This document shows, one piece after another, positions 24,011 through 36,855 of a stretch of DNA of 47,158 nt. The translations under genes and the position numbers were made by a program. This stretch comes from Ichthyophonus hoferi (lineage: Eukaryota; Opisthokonta; Ichthyosporea; Ichthyophonida; Ichthyophonidae). Position 1 is the first letter of the stretch. Each line of letters begins with the position of its first letter. The DNA is taken from assembly GCA_002751075.1 (NCBI GenBank), contig NAOQ01000132.1, forward strand, positions 74,698 through 121,855, written 5' to 3'. The notes under the pieces are model-generated. The model was not told where the DNA came from, ran no database searches, and worked only from the letters and a program-made list of their open reading frames with translations.

Positions 24011-24934
24011 ATCCCTGTAAACAATATAGGGAAAGGTGGTAGACACAGTAAACATGAAAGGTTGCATAACCCAGAGATATTGTTGAGGAAAGATTATTTG
24101 AATAAAGCCTAAAATTGTTGTGATTTTCTCTTAAGAAGAGTGAAGAAAGTGATAATGTGTGCTGTGGTCTGTTATGTAACATGGTTTTAAGAAGTAATAT
24201 TTATTGTTTGGGGTTCATTATATAGACACATTAGTATGACAGCATTGTGGCCAGAGGTCAATATTACTAAGCCAAGTAGTAATAATTACTAAACCTGTAA
24301 CTTTAAATGTAGTTAATTATAATACAATACACATAGCTCCATTGGTTACTTCATATAATCCCAAACTTGCTATTATTTTAATATGTGAAATCATTTTAAA
24401 TTGTGCCCTAACCCCACCCCCCTGCATATACAGCACATTAATAAGCATAGATTTTGTATTCTATCCAAGTAAAACATTAGATGCATAAAACAGAAATATA
24501 TAAACATGAAAACCTGTTCTACCTCTGCACTGTCAGCCAAATCCAGATGCCTTCTCCATCTACCAGCTATGCATGAAAAATAATGTACTATGTGTAGGCA
24601 GATATATACATGGTAAAACGAGACGGAAATGGTTAAAGTGTCTGCAGAGACACATGTAATTAATTAATTAATAATATAATTAACTATATCAAAATGTCAA
24701 CATTACCATAGTACAATAGACTAATGATACTGATACTGATACTACTACTAATAATTAATAATAATAATAATAATAAGAACACTGTCATTAACATAGTTGT
24801 GCCTATATATATAAACACTAGAGTGTATAAATAGTATATGTATATCATATGTGAAATATTGATCAGGGAGGTGAAGTTAGAAAATAGGATAAGGGGAGAA
24901 GTGTAGAGAAATAGGACTGTGTGGGATTAATCCA
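24011..24934. other. Spacer downstream of RIC8
   Basis: No coding frame seen. It contains GATACT and AAT short tandem repeats (about 24725-24775) and presumably the 3' UTR of RIC8 on the minus strand. Confidence 0.5.
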
Positions 24935-27900
24935 CTAATCCACATGAGGGAATTGGGACATGTTGCCATCCTTGTCATTGACAGACATAACCTATACAAA
25001 ACATAAGGGGTAGGTTAGTGAAGTGATCTATGACCTTGCCTCCTATTAGAGTGTTAACCATATACATCGGGTATAGAGTATATGACAATTGATGTAGTAA
25101 GCTAGTAAGCTACCTTGGTAAGCCAGGTATAGAAATAGGATATCAAACCCACAAGGAAAGAAGTAAGCAGATGTAAGGCCTCTAATATAATTCTATGTTG
25201 TATGTATTTACATAATGGAAACATAATGTGAAGTATACAGACCGCAATAACATGAAGGTGACATAGATACATAATGTGATATAACAGTACAGTATAGAGC
25301 AGAGATTACAACAGAGGTAACATTAAGATGTAGGGTAGTCTTATAAACATTAACAATATGGAATGGCATAACTGTGTATATGAAGTACCCTTGAGACCAA
25401 TCATCTATATGAGTGTGGGAGAGGAGGAGAAGGTAGGACAGTACGATAGATAGCACTATACTATAGATAATACTATACTATATATAATGGTATAGTAGTA
25501 TATGCACAGTCCACTGGGTTCACTTTCTATCTATCCTACCCTAAGTAAAGTAATTCCTGCCTCATGTCTCACCCTATAACTAAATCATTCTAGTACACTA
25601 CTACACTCACCTTAATCACCCCTGATTTATTTAACTTATCAAACAAGAGCCCCAGTTTTTCTGCCTCCCTCTCCCTCTCTTCCTCAGTCATAAGACTAAT
25701 AGGATGAGGTCCCTTGGGATAATAACTGTAGGCCCACTTATTATTGTGAGGAAAACATACAGTGTACATGTACTTCAATAAGGCACTGGTTGTATTCTTC
25801 TCCCTTCCCTCTCTCCCTATAGGATACCCTATATACTATACCTTATATATATATATATACATCTATTATATCTTATATAACTATATGCTATATACTGTAC
25901 CCTATTCACTACACTCAATGTACCTATACTCTATATACCTATACCTATACTATATTCTATATGTCCCCCTTGGCACTTACCCCACTCACTGCTAGTCCTA
26001 TCCACCTAGAGGGCAGGCAAAAGTTAGAGAAAGGAAGTAAAGAATTTCTCATGTAAGCAGAGAGGGTAATAAGATCACGTACGTTCCAGTAACTGGGTCA
26101 ATTTGGTTTGCTTCATCTAAATCACTCAGGTCTGAATCGTCAGATGAATATCCTGTGACATTTGATTTGTCGTTGGGTAGGCCAAGGAAACCCCTTTGCG
26201 CCAGCAGGCCTGCTGCATTTCCATAGCCCGTGTGCTTAATGAGCCGGGTTACTGCCATACATGGGTTAGCAAACATCCAAAATAACATATAACATTATTA
26301 CTGGTTCATCTCATATCCAACTGCATATATGTCTTATACAGAACTCTCTCTTTCTCTTAGTCTATAAGCCAACACAGCTATATATACTATTATCTATGTA
26401 GTCTATAGGCCAATACAACTGTACATACTATTTTCTTTGCAGAGTACAAACAAGAAATCTGCCACCACATCCTTGACATAGGTGAGGTGTGACGTCATGA
26501 GAGCCACTAAGTGGCCCCTACAACTATTCTCTTGTTCGGGTCGCCGACTGAAGTCTCTGTATATGATTGGTTGATGGTCAGTTAAACTTGAATAGTGTAA
26601 TATTCTTTACAAGGTGATATGATATTTATTGTTATTAAAGTGTCATTGATATGCATGAATTCAATTATGATAGCAGGGCTGTGTGAATATAACTGTAATT
26701 GAGAATGTACAGTCATATGGATAGGTATCAAGTAACCGTATATACCAAGATATATATATATATATATAATATAATATAACATAATATAATATAATATAAT
26801 ATAGTTGAATGTAGTTATATATAAAAATATCATGAAATAACAGATCGGCCTAATACATTGGTGTACACATGTATAACAATCTACATCGTTGTAATTGGTT
26901 GCTAAATATACATTTATGTATTGGAATGCTTTATTTGATCTGTGGTTGGGTGATTGGGTGACGAGGTAGATAAGGCGATACCTAAAAGGGGAAGAAAATA
27001 GAATAGAGTAGAAAATATTAAGTATATATGTATATGCATATGTGTATACGTGTACATGTGTGTAGGAAGGAATGAATAGAAAGCAAGAGAGACATACACT
27101 CTCTTGGGCAAGATCTTAGAAAACATGTAGCGTCTTAGGTCCCTGTTGTTTTTACAGAAACTACACAACGCCGTTAAGATTGCACATAGCTGGCCCCTAA
27201 GCTTGGCACTGGGTAGAAGAGAGAGAGGGACTTAGTGTGTGCCTATTGGTGGAGCATATAGTGTGCGCCTATTGGTAGGACAAATAGTATGTGCCTATTG
27301 ATATATGGGAATTAATCATAATCTGAATCATACTATGTAGGTTTGATAGATAATCTCTATTATCTGATTAACAGTGGATAAAAAATAAATAAAATATGTG
27401 TTACTACATTCGAATACAAATAAATAAATAAATAAGAAATCCTTATCGCATATTAAATATATTCCAAAAACCTATATTAATTAAGTAGGGAATATAGTGT
27501 GTGGCCTGGTACTATTATCAATTAATTAATCAATTACAATTAACTAAACACCTGCTCTTATTGGATGTATTGGATGTACACTATAGCCCTGGGACTCATT
27601 TGCTAGCCAGTTTTTTTTAATACTATTAATATTGGGCAACTATTGGTATTGGATATTATTTTACCGGGTCCAATTGAAGTGGTAATGTACAGATGTTAAA
27701 TTTAAATAAGGGTTGGTATAGGGTAGTATGGGATAGTAAAATCTAAAGGATCCTACATACCCCATGAAAACATGACATAAGTAGAAAGAATATAAGAGAT
27801 ATAAGGTATATTAATCTTGCTGCAATATGTATGCATATAGCATGATATATCTCTGTCAATCAACTATATATATAAATATACACACATATCTAACTTATAT

Positions 27901-30900
27901 ACATATATATATAACTGGTATAGATTGGGATATAAGCCAAGCCGTCTACCTGTCCTCAGTATCCTGTGCGCATTGGTCCATATATTTCAAAATGGCATCT
28001 ACAACGGCCCAGTCGTACTTTCCTCGATTATTAACTGTAGATAGAGGGTTAGAAAGCGAGCATTGTCGGTATATAGTAGATAGTATTGTAGGTATATAGT
28101 ACATAGTATTGTAGGTATATAGTAGATAGTATTGTAGGTATATAGTAGATAATATTGTAAGTGCATAGAGAGAGTTAGATATGTGGGATGATAGGCAGAT
28201 AAGCATGATAGACATACTGACTACCTACAAATCGTCCAAACGTAGTAATAAAAATACAGACAGGTTGGTGGGTCTGTATGCATGTGATTCTTTATCTCAC
28301 TATTAGTTTAATATTACTACATACCTCTACTATTTGGTACAGATCAATCTAGATCAATCTAGCATAATGTATTATATATCACTACTGTTGACACCCAAAG
28401 TAAGTAAATAGCCCGGAAACATGAAAGTAAACCATAGTTTATAGCATCAACGCGGGTAAGTTTGTTTGCTAGATATTAGAGGTATGCAACCAGCTTGATT
28501 TTCTATGAGGCGGTGATATAATAGGAAATGACATTATACACAATGTATGTTAGGGAAGTGATTGGATGAGCCGTGTCTAGATATGATATGATTGGTGTGT
28601 ATTTAATCACCTGGAAATATTAATAGCCAATGACATACTGCCATATCCCTGGCGTCATTAGATATTAGTTAGAAGGTCAATTTATAAATAGAAAAGTCTA
28701 TATAAGAAATAGACCAATAATTAAATAGATAAGACGTGGGTACTACGTAGTGTATGTTACTAAATGATTGGGAGCGAATAGAATACAGGGTCTGAGCGGG
28801 GAGATGTATTCCAATCACATTCCTAGCTTAATATAGTCAATACCTTTTTTAAGTACGCTTATGCTATTTCAATCAAAAACTAGAGATAAAATCAACAGAA
28901 AATACCTAATAAGGTATGCTAAACATTAATAATTAAGAATAGCCAATAGGAACTACCTGAGATAAGGTAAGACTCCACAGTAATTGGTGTATTAAACAGT
29001 ACATTGACGGCATGTGTCAGTAAGGGCGCGTTCATTGGTAGACACGCATTGGCGTAGCCCAACAACATATACCTTATTGTCACCACTAGCCTGGGAGAGA
29101 TATAGAACCAAATAGGAAAAGAGAGAAAGTGAGATGTAAAAAGGTAGATTGGTAGATAGTGTGCTATAGTCAGAATAATGGTAAACATGATATATTTCCA
29201 ATGAATGCCAGCATCTAATACAAACCAGATAGGTATATAAGGGGAAAACTCAAGTCGTGTAATATAATGCGGTTCTTACGAAAGAAAACATAATAATGAT
29301 AGATGAATAATATAATTAAAAGATAATAGTGATAGGTGGATAATATAATTAACAGAAAATAGTGATAGGTGGATAATATAATCAAGAGATGGTGTTAGGT
29401 GGATAATATAATTAAAAGACAGTAATAGGGGGATAAGGTAATTAAAAGATAATAGTGATAGGTGGATAAGATAATTAAAAGATAATACTGATAAGTGAAT
29501 AATATAATGAGGTGCACGTGAATGTGGGCGGAGTCAGGCATGGCTGACTGTGAAGGGATGGTTTTGATTGGAGGGTGGAGGGGGAGGGTTCAGACAGGGA
29601 AAAGAAGGAAAGAATAAGTGACATGGCGTCATAGAGCGACAAGAAGGGCTGGGATTGGCCAAGAAAGGGGATAAAACATGAGGAAGTAAGCTGTAAGCTG
29701 GTAGGGGAGGGAGAGAGAGATAGGTACCTTCCAAATATAGCCTTGTCTGCATCCTGCACAACATAATCACAGTCTGAGAATCGACTCCAATTGTTTGTGA
29801 TATTGAAAGCAATCTTGTAGAGCTCCCCGGCAACCGTTTGTGAATGTTCACTTAGCGGCCATTGGGTAGATGGGTTTATAATCCTGGGTTTTAATTGGTG
29901 GTTATCTAAGTCAATAGATACATACTATCAGTCTTTATGTGCATCTATGGAAGAAAATATGTATGGGAATGCTGGTCCCTTAGCGGCTGTATGTGTATAT
30001 AGTATAGAATATAGAAGTATAGTATAGTATAGTATAGTATAGTATAGTATAGTAGAGTATAGTATAGTACAGTATAGTAGAGTANNNNNNNNNNNNNNNN
30101 NNNNNNNNNNNNNNNNNNNNNNNNNNNNNNNNNNNNNNNNNNNNNNNNNNNNNNNNNNNNNNNNNNNNNNNNNNNNNNNNNNNNNNNNNNNNNNNNNNNN
30201 NNNNNNNNNNNNNNNNNNNNNNNNNNNNNNNNNNNNNNNNNNNNNNNNNNNNNNNNNNNNNNNNNNNNNNNNNNNNNNNNNNNNNNNNNNNNNNNNNNNN
30301 NNNNNNNNNNNNNNNNNNNNNNNNNNNNNNNNNNNNNNNNNNNNNNNNNNNNNNNNNNNNNNNNNNNNNNNNNNNNNNNNNNNNNNNNNNNNNNNNNNNN
30401 NNNNNNNNNNNNNNNNNNNNNNNNNNNNNNNNNNNNNNNNNNNNNNNNNNNNNNNNNNNNNNNNNNNNNNNNNNNNNNNNNNNNNNNNNNNNNNNNNNNN
30501 NNNNNNNNNNNAGTATAGTATAGTATAGTAGAGTATAGTATAGTACAGTATAGTAGAGTAGAGTATAGTATAGTGTAGTGTAGTATAGTATAGTATAGTA
30601 GAGTATAGTATAGTAGAGTATAGTATACTATAGTGATATGCATAGAGATGAGTGAATGCAAATAGGCAGGTAGAAACGAGAGAGAATAGATATATAGTAT
30701 GTAGTGGCTAGAGAAAGGTATGGGTAGAGATATATATATATATAGAAGGAATCTAGACAATGTAACAACATAGTGGAGTCACACTAACCCCTCCAGTACC
30801 CTAACAATCATGGCTACCCCTCTTGCTTCCACCACCTGTTGAGATGACTGGACATGTGTGGCAGTAATCATAAATAATAGTCGCAGATCAAAGCTTCCTA

Positions 30901-32032
30901 GGCCAGTCAACGCCCCATCCCTATCAAAAAGATGATTAATTCGCTGAACAAGTGCGGCCGGGCCCCCCTCATTGGTGAATATGGTAGCCACGGGTTGGTT
31001 GTCATATATAGCATTGATAAGGCATTTCACAGCCTCAGCCTCTCTTAAACCACTCTTTATTGGTAACTGTGTAGTACAGTCTGATACAGTGCCTTGAAAC
31101 CCTGCGTACATCATCAACAGTAGGATAGATTCGCGGGTGTGCAGTGCCTGTAAGCCCTGTCGCTCACGACTGAGAATGCGAAGACATAGCAACCCTTGCT
31201 CTTGAAACTCACAATTATCCCATGTTTTGGAATGGTTGGGGGTAAGTCTTAATAGAAGTGCCTGAGAATAAGAACGGGTAAGAAACGTTTATGACTAGCA
31301 TTCCCAGAAATGTAAAGGATTTAAGGTTGAGAAACAAGTAGAGCTGTGGGGAAATATTGTATATATTTTTCCATGCTTATTGGCCGTCCCCTCCATTCTT
31401 TCGTTATTCCTTATCTGTTCCTTGTTTCTGTCTTCTCTCATGCCCTTTCACACACCCATCCTTGAAAAAAAAAAAAAAACCACAAACATGAGCTCCTATC
31501 GTTTGTCTTTCAACTCTTCCTCTTACTCCCCATAAAAAAATTTAATATATGAACCACTATTATCTTTCCCCATTTTCCCGTATGTCTGCATATATGCATG
31601 CATATCTGTATTAATTTGTATGCAAATCCCAAAATTTCTATTGTGTATTGGTAAATATGTAGGAACAAGAAAAACGAGCCATAGAACACATAAGTGTGGA
31701 GTAAAGGTTTTCCAACAACTGCTTATGGTTACAACAACTAGCACGCATATACGTACACACATTCTTAATATTGAGTATATAGGCAGTTGTAAATAATGTA
31801 CATAAACAGACAAGCTCTGAAAATATACAAAAACTTCGACAACATCGACTCCCCACAGACTCCTCACTTCAATAAAAGCTATCTTGACTGGTATTTCGTA
31901 TCCTTTATCACTGAAACTAAACGTCTGCTCATGTTTCTTATTGAAAGTGCACAAAATATTCGTGGCTTTGGCTATAGCCTCAGGAGTGTCCTCTTCGGCT
32001 TTATTAATAACATTAAATGCCTCCATCTCCAT
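24935..32032 (-). CDS. RIC8: RIC8 (synembryn), G-alpha chaperone and exchange factor
   Basis: RIC8 proteins fold and activate heterotrimeric G-protein alpha subunits in the cytoplasm. Ten exons on the minus strand, all frames consistent: 32032-31868, 31261-30789, 29850-29728, 29090-28957, 28034-27950, 27208-27098, 26556-26429, 26251-26083, 25725-25611 and 24991-24935 (stop TAG). The product is 519 aa, close to the usual 530-550. Matches to animal RIC8 run throughout: HEQTFSF at the N-terminus, LRILSRERQGL, FDLRLLFMITA, ELYKIAFNITNNW, RRYMFSKILPKR, LMTSHLTYVKDVVADFLF followed by VLCKEN, RLIKHTGYGNAAGLL (about 409-423), PVTGTYY, and EEEREREAEKLGLLFDKLN. The fold is an armadillo/HEAT-like array. 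An acidic Ser cluster at about 442-453 (SSDDSDLSDLDE) sits where mammalian RIC8A is phosphorylated by CK2. Intron 2 contains the assembly gap. PNO1 is divergent, 2.1 kb upstream. Confidence 0.96.
28069..28160. repeat. 23-bp minisatellite, four units
   Basis: Four head-to-tail copies of GTATATAGTAGATAGTATT plus GTAG, with one or two mismatches, in the RIC8 intron between exons 29090-28957 and 28034-27950, starting 35 bases before the latter. Confidence 0.95.
29292..29512. repeat. ~33-bp minisatellite, about seven units
   Basis: Units of the type AATAGTGATAGGTGGATAAT followed by ATAATTAAAAGAT, about 30-33 bases each and imperfect, in the RIC8 intron between exons 29850-29728 and 29090-28957. 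Confidence 0.9.
30002..30630. repeat. (AGTAT)n pentamer array containing a 427-base gap
   Basis: AGTAT pentamers with AGTAG and AGTAC variants run up to 30084 and resume at 30512. 30085-30511 are all N. The gap most likely hides more of the same array, and its true length is unknown. It lies in RIC8 intron 2, so the coding sequence is unaffected. Confidence 0.95.
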
Positions 32033-34110
32033 ATTGTTGTTACTTTTAACTTGCTAGAACAAGTGAGCCTGTCAAAACAAACTTTAATGTTAGTATTGAA
32101 GTTTATTGTAGGAAACGTAGGCCAAAATGTCAAAACAATACACAATATAATTATTATTATTATTATTACTGGATCTCTTACAATCCGTACGTTTATTGGA
32201 TTATTTCAATTAAACAATGTTTCTATTGGCTACTAATCGCGAATCATCTATATGTTTCTATTATTAAATACCAATGAGTATAAAGTAGGCGGGAAGTTTA
32301 AAATTGAAAAATATGCAATGTCAAGACCAACATACCCTTAATTGCTCTAACAAAATAATTTATATATATAATCTAATATAATACAAATGGTATCTGTCAT
32401 TCATTTATCTGCGCTGCACATAATATCTTTTCCTTTTAAGCCAGTTGCTAATTAGACATTTGTCGTTTTAAAATTAGATAGCTGTATGGCCACATTCTGT
32501 CTGTTGTCTATAGTATATAATAGACTACCGAGTGGCAATTTTTAATAATTATATTGAAGTCTATAATACAAAACACTAAAAACCCTGATATTTCGCTTTT
32601 TTTTTTAAAAAAAAAAAGAAAAATTCTGAATCTATTGAATTGTAATGAATTTTGTGATGTTTACATACAGAAAATATCAAATATTGATATAATGCTATAA
32701 TCTGCATTATCCTGCACCTTTTTGAGTCAATGCACATGACCAGTAGGTAATAAGAATTAAACAGCCTATAGAATACATGTAGACCGATTATATACACTAT
32801 ATACTAGGTTGGCTAATCTAAAAGCAGGGTCTTTATAGAATTGACTCTAGTGCTCTTCCCATCGTAACTTCGAACTAGTATGATGTCTTACTACTAGACT
32901 AATCTAATGGTATATGCAGATATGAACTTTGGTGTATATATGTGCTCATAAACTTGTATGCCCATGAAAACGATGGTGTGTTTGTGCATATACATGCATA
33001 TATATTTATATAAAAATATTGGTTTTTGCATGTTTTTTTATAAAAACAAGTATGTTTATCATATGTATAATAGTAAAGCGATATGTATAACTGTCGTGCA
33101 TTTATATGTACGTGTGAATATATGTGATATAAATCTGGATCCTGATTTGATCTCCTGGAATATCCACCGGTAAGCATGCAGTCCTCCTCCCCCCCAGCGA
33201 TCCATCCGTTTCATTTATTTAGATAAGGTCAAATCCATAGTATTCTGACGATACAGTGACTGGACAACCCCATGGCAAAAAGTGTTTTCCCCACCTTGAA
33301 TATCCAATTAAGTAAGTAAGCATCTAGTCATGTCTTTCGTGAGAAAGTATCGCTAATGAGAGAGGGATAGGACAAAATGGATTGATATAGACGGATGGTA
33401 CTGAAATGGCCTGCCCACTTACTATTTTATACACGAGTAAAACAGATTACGTGGACCCAGAATATATAATACCACTAATTCTAGATCAAATCGGCCAATA
33501 ATTGAATCTTGTCTCCATCAAAGAGCTAAATACTTATTTTATATGACCTCACTATTCTGTATCATGCCATCCTATACGGATTTTGGAACTTTTGCAGCCA
33601 ATCATGCCTGTTTGATGAAAGAGATAAGAAAGAATTTGCCTAACCTAAGGAGTTGATGAAGTCGAGCTCAAACTGTAGATGCAGTGAGAAAGAATGTGAA
33701 AACAATTCACAAAAATACTTTTGTACAATATTTGTAAAACACGCATTTTATTATAAAATCATGTGTGTTTTTTAAAAAAGAAATTTTGTACCAAAAATAA
33801 AATGCAACGAATCAGTTTTGTGGAAAAACTAATAGTATGGTAAGTAAGGTTAATAAGCAACGATTATAATAGGTATGATATGGTAGAAAACTGGGCTAAA
33901 GATTATACGGGCCAGATCTATCGAGCCAGTTAATCCGACCCGACTCCCCCTAGAATATAGATGGAGTTAGAGTGTCGGCTCTCAAGTCGCACACGTGCAC
34001 CTGAGATCTGACCGACTGCTAGTACTTACATGTGCCAGGTTAATAACCTGTTACTGTGTTACATAGGGTGTTGTTAGAATAACTTCGGAAATATATTTAT
34101 AACCGCAGAT
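32033..34110. other. Divergent RIC8/PNO1 intergenic region
   Basis: No gene seen. It should hold both promoters. Noted items are GGCGGGAA at 32288-32295 (E2F-half-site-like, 256 bases upstream of the RIC8 start), a T10A11 homopolymer junction near 32598-32621, CCAATCA around 33600, and a CACGTG box near PNO1. Confidence 0.5.
33992..33997. promoter_or_regulatory. CACGTG E-box upstream of PNO1
   Basis: A CACGTG core within GCACACGTGCAC, 114 bases upstream of the PNO1 start codon. In animals E-boxes of this type drive ribosome-biogenesis genes through Myc/Max, and in other lineages through other bHLH factors. CACGTG also occurs by chance elsewhere in the window (9784, 14158, 29515 and 34453 areas), so this is only a candidate. 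Confidence 0.3.
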
Positions 34111-36855
34111 ATGGATGTTGAAGTTATTGATGTAAGCCAGGTTCAGGCGACTGCCCAGAACACCATTAACCCCGAGGCAACTGGTGAGGCTATGGAGGTG
34201 GAGAAGCCCCAGTTTGAGGCCTTGTCTGCGGCTGAACTCTCTGTACGTAAACGTATAGTGTGAGTGCATACACAATTATTTACAATGTCGTTTATTACAT
34301 ATATTTGCGTGAATATCTGAACTCTGAGTATATTTAACGTTCTGGATACTACGTATGGTGTGATGTGATGGTGGCGGTGTTTGCTGTTATTTTTTTATAA
34401 GTTCATGAATCCAGGTACTACCTTACTATTTATTCGAACAACATAAACAGCACACGTGAATGGTATTTTTACATGACTATATCTAGGAGATGTATTTACA
34501 TTTATTTTATCATATAAAAGTTATTACCCAAACCACATTTGCTTGTGTATAAAGGTACAAATACATAATAGCCTGTCTTATATTAAGAAACTATCCTGGT
34601 TCATAGAGATATATAATTTTCAACTGTAGGAAATACCCGGCTGCCACCTCTGCATATAGATACAGTCAAAGCATACACCATATTTTATTATTTATATATA
34701 CTTTGCAAGCACGAATTGAACAACATAGCCGCAGGCAGTCCTCCTCATACTCATGGACAGGTTGTCAGATCGGTAGGTTAACGTTTATGTATTCTACTTG
34801 TATTTATTTTTTTCTGTCTCGTACACAGGAAGGGAAAATTTTGATGCGAAAAATCGCCGTGCCCGCCCACCGTTTTGCCCCCTTAAAGAACAGCTGGATG
34901 AAAATCTACGCCCCTTTGGTTAGCCACCTTAAGCTGCAAGTTAGAATGAACCTAAAGTCAAAGACAGTTGACGTTAGAGTGAGTACAGATGCCTTCTATA
35001 CTATTATACATATAGATATATTTATAAAAATTAGCTATGTTTTTTTATTTTATAGCTTTGGCGTTCTTGAGTGCTTCATAGGTACGCACAGGTATACAGG
35101 TATATTGATGTGTATGTATTACGTATTACAAAATTGCGTTTAATTGTAAAGCTACATGGCTGTGAGGTTACTGACGGTGATGGACGCCCTACAGACATCA
35201 CCACATACTACAGATACGTCTGCGTTGCAGAAGGCTGCCGATTTTGTGAAAGCCTTTATGCTGGGCTTTGACATTGATGTAAGTGTTTTTATTTACCAGT
35301 CATTTGACTAAATAAGTATAAGAGGAGATATATATCTACAATTACCCAACCACCAGGCCCTTTGAATGCTAAACCATATTTTTTATAAGCCTACACCGCC
35401 TTGTAGCTATCACTGTTCATCAGACAAATGAAATGACCTTTATGGTCACAACACAACTTGGACTAATTAGTGGTGGTTTACAGGATGCCATGGCCATTCT
35501 ACGTTTAGACGATTTGTACATTGACACCTTTGACATTCAGGATGGTAAGCTAGTTCTTTTTTTACTATGTTTTAGTCTCACAGCTTGTTCTGGTTGTTTA
35601 TTATAATGATTTCGGGGAATTATTGATTTTGAAGTTGCCATGGTTGACTGCAGTCGGTATGCTTGAAAGGAATGTAGGAATATGATTGGAGGGTGATGGG
35701 AGGGAGGTAAATTGAAATGCTTGTTCAATGCAACTTGGTTGGGATACTCTACTTATCCCACATCTATCTTTCTATTACAGTCAAGCCCTTGAAGGGCGAT
35801 CATCTTTCTCGTGCTATTGGTCGTATTGCCGGCAAGGGTGGTCGTACCAGATACACAATTGAGAACGTAACCAGGACCCGTATTGTGCTTGCTGACAGGT
35901 AATGCTTTATATGGATTCTTTTGTCAAAACCCGTAGAGCACGCTAGACATAAGTGATGTAGTAAAGCCCAAAGCGTGGCTGTATATTTATAACCAATATG
36001 GATCTTTTTATGGTGCTTGTTGATATTTGTGTTTAACGTGGTAGTTCAGAACGTCATTCATAGAAAGATCTTAATAGATGTGGTTTATCTTGTGGCCCAG
36101 CATGGTAAGCATGTATGTCCTTGTTGCATCTGTTATCAAATTAATCTCATTGGGTAAGCCATGGAATAAATTTGCCAAAGTTATCTAATATTTTAGCAGC
36201 TGTCTCGGACTTAGTATATATATGGGTTTATTGGGTTTATACGTATTCTGGTCTGACCCTGGTGTTGTAGTATATGGTACTGTTTAATTTTTAATTTGTG
36301 CATATATCTACCTACTGGTTATATAGATGCGGGTATATGAGGAATTCAGATAAAGCAATGGCATTTGACTTTTTAAATTTAGTATTACAATGAAGAGTGT
36401 GGTGGATACCCATCATGTATGACCACCGATGTACTGACATGTTGGCCTACAGTACCATTCATGTCCTTGGATCTTTCCAAAACATCAAGCTTGCACGTGA
36501 CGCTATCTGCGATCTTGTTCTAGGTAGGCTAAGTTCTCAGGATATGTCTTTATATTTATTTTCTGTTTTTTGAGCTGTATAACTATTTTCTCTGAACTAT
36601 ACTTGCTTTTTCAGATTGACGTTAGTGAGTTATGTTGCTGTATGTTTTTGCTGTATGTGCGCAGTGTATAGAGAAATAACCGTGCCAAAACTTAATTGGG
36701 GAGTATACTGAAAGTCAATAATGGGGATGGAGATGGTGTAAATGGTATCGGTTTTTTTTTTCTGATGCCATTTTCTCTGTCCTACAGGAAGCCCTCCAGG
36801 CAAGGTTTATGGACACATGCGTACTGTGGCCAGTAGGATAAACGAGAGATTCTGA
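34111..36855 (+). CDS. PNO1: PNO1 (Dim2/Rrp20), KH-domain 40S assembly factor
   Basis: PNO1 binds near the 3' end of 18S pre-rRNA, recruits methyltransferase Dim1 and controls the endonuclease Nob1 in pre-40S particles. Seven exons with consistent phases: 34111-34242, 34829-34978, 35195-35278, 35484-35544, 35781-35898, 36453-36523 and 36788-36855 (stop TGA). The product is 227 aa, slightly shorter than human (252). The N-terminal tail is variable and acidic. [20 protein letters not shown] is the family signature. [20 protein letters not shown] and [13 protein letters not shown] form the first KH-like half. [20 protein letters not shown] with the GKGG loop at residues 160-163 is the RNA-binding KH region, followed by [12 protein letters not shown] and [17 protein letters not shown]. 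The C-terminus ends [12 protein letters not shown], close to the human end. A CCGCAG precedes the start by 2 bases and could be a 5' UTR splice acceptor. Confidence 0.97.

Noticed and set aside
11190-26500. TGACGTCA octamers (about 11197, 13195 and 26492) as CRE sites
   Set aside because: They fall in an intron, an upstream region and a RIC8 coding exon. The number is close to chance and there is no common context.
28069-29512. CRISPR-like regular repeats
   Set aside because: Units are contiguous with no unique spacers, in introns of a eukaryotic gene: minisatellites.
29945-30760. Long minus-strand open frame crossing the N gap
   Set aside because: It is only the translation of the AGTAT pentamer array and of undefined bases (YYTILYYT-type repeats), not a gene.
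31796-32236. Plus-strand open frame of 146 codons
   Set aside because: It is the antisense shadow of RIC8 exon 1 plus intron and upstream sequence; the minus strand gives a clear RIC8 N-terminus.
35899-36452. C/D-box snoRNA in the fifth PNO1 intron
   Set aside because: A GTGATGT near 35950 and a CTGA near 36255 are too far apart and have no terminal stem.
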